DNA of 20,533 bases from JAUVZF01 sp035529015 (GTDB taxonomy: Bacteria > Planctomycetota > Phycisphaerae > FEN-1346): NCBI GenBank assembly GCA_035529015.1, contig DATKXP010000058.1, forward strand, positions 1 through 20,533, given 5' to 3'. This document shows positions 17,463 through 20,533 of this stretch, piece by piece (positions within the stretch are counted from its first letter, which is position 1; every line of letters starts with the position of its first letter). The notes under the pieces are model-generated. The model was not told the DNA's origin and did not search any database. It was given only the letters and a program-made list of their open reading frames with translations. The translations under genes were made by a program, and so were the position numbers.

Positions 17463-20324
17463 ATGGACTGGCAAATCGAAGTCCAACACCGGCCCGGGAC
17501 CTACGACGCCCACGGCCAGGACGTCCTCAACCAGGTTCGCGACTTAGGGATCACGAGCGTCGAGGCCGTCGAATCGTCGCGCCTGTTTTACCTCGACACC
17601 GCCGCGCCGAAGGCGGACGTCGAACGCATTGCCCGCGACCTGGTGACCGACCCCATCGTCGAGCAGTACGTCCTCTCGGACGGCGACCCGGCTCCGTCCG
17701 ACGCGAGGCCGGCCGTGATCGTCCGGCGCAAGCCCGGCGTCATGGACCCGGTGGCCAACAGCACGCTCCAGGCGGCGGCGGACATGGGAATCGACGTCCA
17801 CCGCTGCGCCACCGCGCGCAAGTACTACTTCCGGGGCGGCGCGTCGCGAGAGGAGATTGAGACCATCGCCCGCGGGATTCTGGCGAACGCCGTCATCGAA
17901 GACGTGACGTTCGAGGAAACGGGCGAGTCGGTCTTCCGCGACGCCCCGCCCTACGAGTTCAACCTCATCCGCGTGCCGCTTCGCGAGGCGAGCGACAAGG
18001 AGTTGCTGGCGATCAGCAAGCGCGGCGGCCTGTTCCTGAACCTCCGCGAGATGAAGGCCATCCAGGCGCATTACCGCACGGCCGACGCCGACCCAACCGA
18101 CGTGGAACTCGAAACGCTCGCCCAGACCTGGTCCGAGCACTGTGTCCACAAGACGCTCAAAGGCCTCATCACCTTCGGCGATGAGACGATCGACAACCTC
18201 CTGGCGAGCACCATCGCCCGGGCCACCAAGGAACTCGCCAGGCCCTGGTGCGTCTCGGTCTTTGAGGACAACGCCGGCGTCATCGAGTTCGACGGCCAGT
18301 GGTGCGTGTGCTTCAAGGTCGAGACGCACAACCACCCGAGCGCCCTGGAACCGTACGGCGGCGCTGCCACGGGCATCGGCGGCGTCATTCGCGACCCGAT
18401 GGGCACCGGGATGGGGGCGAAGCCGATCCTGAACACCGACATCTTCTGCTTTGCGCCGCCCGATTACCCGGCCGACAAACTCCCGCCGAGCGTCCTGCAC
18501 CCGCGGCGGATCATGCGCGGCGTCGTCAGCGGAGTCCGAGATTACGGAAACCGCATGGGCATCCCCACGGCCAACGGCGCACTCTACTTCGACGACCGCT
18601 ATCTGGGCAACCCGCTCGTCTACTGCGGCAACCTGGGCCTTTTGCCGCGCGATCAATGCTTCAAGCACCAGAAGGCCGGCGACGTCATCGTGGTGGTCGG
18701 CGGCGGGACCGGACGCGACGGCATCCACGGCGCCACGTTCTCCAGCGGCGAACTCACCCACACCACCGGCGACGAGTTCAGCCACGCCGTTCAGATCGGC
18801 AACCCCATCGTCGAAAAGAAGATGGTCGATACGCTCATCGTCGCCCGCGACCGCGGTTTATACTCGGCGATTACCGACTGCGGCGCCGGGGGACTCTCCT
18901 CCAGCGTCGGCGAGATGGGCGCCGAACTTGGGGCCGAGGTCAGCCTCGAGAAGGTCCCCCTCAAGTACGACGGCCTCACGTACACCGAGATCTGGATCTC
19001 CGAGGCCCAGGAACGCATGACCCTGGCCGTGCCGCCCGAGAACGTGGACGAACTCCTGGACCTGTTCGCCTCCGAAGACGTCCAGGCCACTGTCATCGGC
19101 ACGTTCACCGATACGGGGCGCCTCCGCATCCGGTACAAGGGCAACCTCATCTGCGACCTCGACATGGACTTCCTGCACCACGGCGTCCCGCGGCGGGAAC
19201 TCGAAGCCGCCTGGCAGCCGCCCGACCATCCCGAACCCGACGTTGCGCCGAAAGACGACTACACCGACGACCTGCTCAAGATCCTCGGGGCCTGGAACGT
19301 CTGCTCCAAGGAATGGGTCATTCGCCAGTACGACCACGAGGTGCAGGGGCAGACGGTCATCAAGCCGCTCGTCGGCGTACGCGACGACGGGCCCGGCGAC
19401 GCCTGTGTCATCACGCCCATCCTCGGATCGGCGAAGGGCCTGGCCGTCGGCTGCGGCTTGAATCCGAAGTACGGCGACGTGGACCCGTATTGGATGGCCG
19501 CCGCCGGCATCGACGAGGCCGTCCGGAACGTCGTGGCCGTCGGCGGCCGGCCCGACCGCATCGCCCTGCTCGACAACTTCTGCTGGGGCAACTGCGACAA
19601 GCCCGACCGGCTGGCGTCGCTCGTCCTGGCGGCCAAGGCGTGTTACGACGTGGCGATGGCCTTCGGCACGCCGTTCATCAGCGGCAAGGACAGCCTGAAC
19701 AACGAATACGCCACCGACGAAGGCACCATCGTCATTCCGCCAACCCTCCTCATCAGCGCCATGACCATTGTGGACGACGTCGGCCAGGCCGTCACGATGG
19801 ATCTCAAGGACGCCGGCAACCCCGTCTACCTCGTCGGCCTGACGAAGGACGAGTGCGGCGGGTCGCACTGGTACGCTGAACATGGAGCCATCGGGAACAA
19901 GGTCCCGCGCGTGGACCTCGAATCGGCACCGAAGATCTTTGAGGCGGTGCACGCGGCCATTACCGACGGCTGTGTCCGGGCGTGCCACGACCTCTCGGAA
20001 GGCGGCCTGGCGGTGGCGGCGGGCGAGATGGCCTTTGCGGCCGACCTCGGGCTGGCCCTCTCGCTTGCCGACGTGCCGCGCGAGGATGGTCTCGACGACG
20101 ATGGCCGCGCCCTCTTCAGCGAGTCGCAGACGCGGTTCCTCGTCGAAGTGGCCGCCGACCGCGCTGCCGACTTCGAGAAACGTTTCGACGGCCTGCCGTG
20201 CGCCCGCATCGGCGAGGTCACCGACACGGCCCGCCTCGTTGTGACGGGCATCGCCGGCGGCACCGTCATCGACGCACCGTGCGAGGCTATGCGCAGTGCG
20301 TGGAAGGCGCCGCTGGCCTGGTAA
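17463..20324 (+). CDS. purL: Phosphoribosylformylglycinamidine synthase, PurS-PurS-PurL fusion
   Basis: This 953-residue protein makes FGAM from FGAR in purine synthesis. The PurL body shows SEHCVHK (224-230), ETHNHPSALEPYGGAATGIGGVIRD (from 287), DCGAGGLSSSVGEMG, ISEAQERM, SGKDSLNNEY and CHDLSEGGLAVAAGEMAF. The first 155 residues are two PurS-like units with an 80-residue offset: HRPGTYD/RKPGVMD, GITSVEAVESSR/GIDVHRCATARK and VERIARDLV/IETIARGIL. PurS normally acts as a separate dimeric subunit of the PurLQS complex. No glutaminase domain is present, so a separate PurQ must supply ammonia. The ATG at 17463 starts the first PurS unit directly. No strong ribosome site or promoter is seen in the 119-nt gap after tyrA, so co-transcription is possible. 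Confidence 0.94.
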   Translation: MDWQIEVQHRPGTYDAHGQDVLNQVRDLGITSVEAVESSRLFYLDTAAPKADVERIARDLVTDPIVEQYVLSDGDPAPSDARPAVIVRRKPGVMDPVANSTLQAAADMGIDVHRCATARKYYFRGGASREEIETIARGILANAVIEDVTFEETGESVFRDAPPYEFNLIRVPLREASDKELLAISKRGGLFLNLREMKAIQAHYRTADADPTDVELETLAQTWSEHCVHKTLKGLITFGDETIDNLLASTIARATKELARPWCVSVFEDNAGVIEFDGQWCVCFKVETHNHPSALEPYGGAATGIGGVIRDPMGTGMGAKPILNTDIFCFAPPDYPADKLPPSVLHPRRIMRGVVSGVRDYGNRMGIPTANGALYFDDRYLGNPLVYCGNLGLLPRDQCFKHQKAGDVIVVVGGGTGRDGIHGATFSSGELTHTTGDEFSHAVQIGNPIVEKKMVDTLIVARDRGLYSAITDCGAGGLSSSVGEMGAELGAEVSLEKVPLKYDGLTYTEIWISEAQERMTLAVPPENVDELLDLFASEDVQATVIGTFTDTGRLRIRYKGNLICDLDMDFLHHGVPRRELEAAWQPPDHPEPDVAPKDDYTDDLLKILGAWNVCSKEWVIRQYDHEVQGQTVIKPLVGVRDDGPGDACVITPILGSAKGLAVGCGLNPKYGDVDPYWMAAAGIDEAVRNVVAVGGRPDRIALLDNFCWGNCDKPDRLASLVLAAKACYDVAMAFGTPFISGKDSLNNEYATDEGTIVIPPTLLISAMTIVDDVGQAVTMDLKDAGNPVYLVGLTKDECGGSHWYAEHGAIGNKVPRVDLESAPKIFEAVHAAITDGCVRACHDLSEGGLAVAAGEMAFAADLGLALSLADVPREDGLDDDGRALFSESQTRFLVEVAADRAADFEKRFDGLPCARIGEVTDTARLVVTGIAGGTVIDAPCEAMRSAWKAPLAW

Positions 20325-20339
20325 GCGGGCGCCGCTACA

Positions 20340-20533
20340 TTTAGCCGGCGGGCTTGCCCGCCGCGCGCCTGGTTATTTAGTCGGCGGGCTTGCCCGCCGC
20401 GCGCCTGGTTATTTAGCCGGCGGGCTTGCCCGCCGCGCGCCTGGTTATTTAGTCGGCGGGCTTGCCCGCCGCGCGCCTGGTTATTTAGTCGGCGGGCTTG
20501 CCCGCCGCGCGCCTGGTTATTTAGCCGGCGGGC
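20340..20533 (+). repeat. 36-bp tandem repeat array with hairpin units, cut by window end
   Basis: Units starting TTTAG begin at 20340, 20376, 20412, 20448, 20484 and 20520, exactly 36 bp apart. Five are complete and the sixth is cut after 14 nt. They are identical except for the sixth base, which reads C, T, C, T, T, C in order. Each contains CGGCGGGC-TT-GCCCGCCG, an 8-bp stem with a 2-nt loop (one outer pair becomes G-T in T units). The array starts 15 nt after the purL stop. There are no spacers, so it is not a CRISPR. Two plus-strand frames are open through the units, but no start codon or ribosome site supports a gene. Confidence 0.9.

Noticed and set aside
18858..19988. A 376-codon minus-strand frame opposite purL
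   Set aside because: It is antisense to conserved PurL motifs and has no recognisable family or ribosome site.
20340..20533. CRISPR array (repeat length 36)
   Set aside because: The 36-bp units are directly adjacent with no spacers, and no cas gene is present.
20340..20533. Coding repeats (12-residue units in open frames)
   Set aside because: Two plus-strand frames and at least one minus-strand frame stay open, which follows from unit length and composition. There is no start codon, ribosome site or upstream open frame apart from readthrough of the purL stop.

Overview
The window is a GC-rich, densely packed bacterial chromosome segment with housekeeping genes on both strands. No tRNA, rRNA, CRISPR array or prophage was seen. 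A planctomycete or other PVC-group bacterium is the best guess. The reasons are a fused AroD-AroE enzyme (also known in Chlamydia and plants), a PurL with PurS-like sequence at its N-terminus, an accA-linked Ser/Thr kinase, TPR proteins, and small hairpin repeats between genes. This placement is inference from gene types, not from a phylogeny.

Layout from left to right. Positions 1-81 hold the first 27 codons of a transposase-like gene on the minus strand, cut by the window edge, followed by a palindromic repeat pair (183-264). A minus-strand operon then runs leftward from a promoter at about 3690: def, fmt, a DUF116 gene and rsmB. It is a translation-initiation and ribosome-maturation cluster resembling def-fmt-rsmB of other bacteria, with the DUF116 gene inserted and coupled by short overlaps. 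Divergent from it, a promoter at 3712-3739 drives a large TPR protein, rpsT (ribosomal protein S20) and probably aroDE. A B12-binding-type radical SAM protein (7346-9133), a MntA/HepT toxin-antitoxin pair (9226-9874) and uvrA (9976-12918) follow on the plus strand, each with its own promoter-like sequence.

Convergent with uvrA is a minus-strand group: a Ser/Thr kinase, accA and an exported thioredoxin-fold/TPR protein. The kinase and tyrA are divergent, with back-to-back promoters at 16256-16284 and 16387-16415. tyrA is followed by a large purL carrying two PurS-like domains in tandem. The window ends inside a 36-bp tandem repeat whose unit contains an 8-bp stem hairpin.

Functional themes are translation start and ribosome maturation (def, fmt, rsmB, rpsT), aromatic amino acid synthesis (aroDE, tyrA), purine and fatty acid synthesis (purL, accA), and DNA repair (uvrA). 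The points most worth a second look are a HepT toxin whose RX4HXY motif has Cys in place of the Tyr that MntA AMPylates, the tandem hairpin array after purL with a diverged copy before purL, the PurS-PurS-PurL fusion, likely near-leaderless transcripts for uvrA and the radical SAM gene, and cofactor-site residues in AroDE and TyrA that point in unexpected directions.
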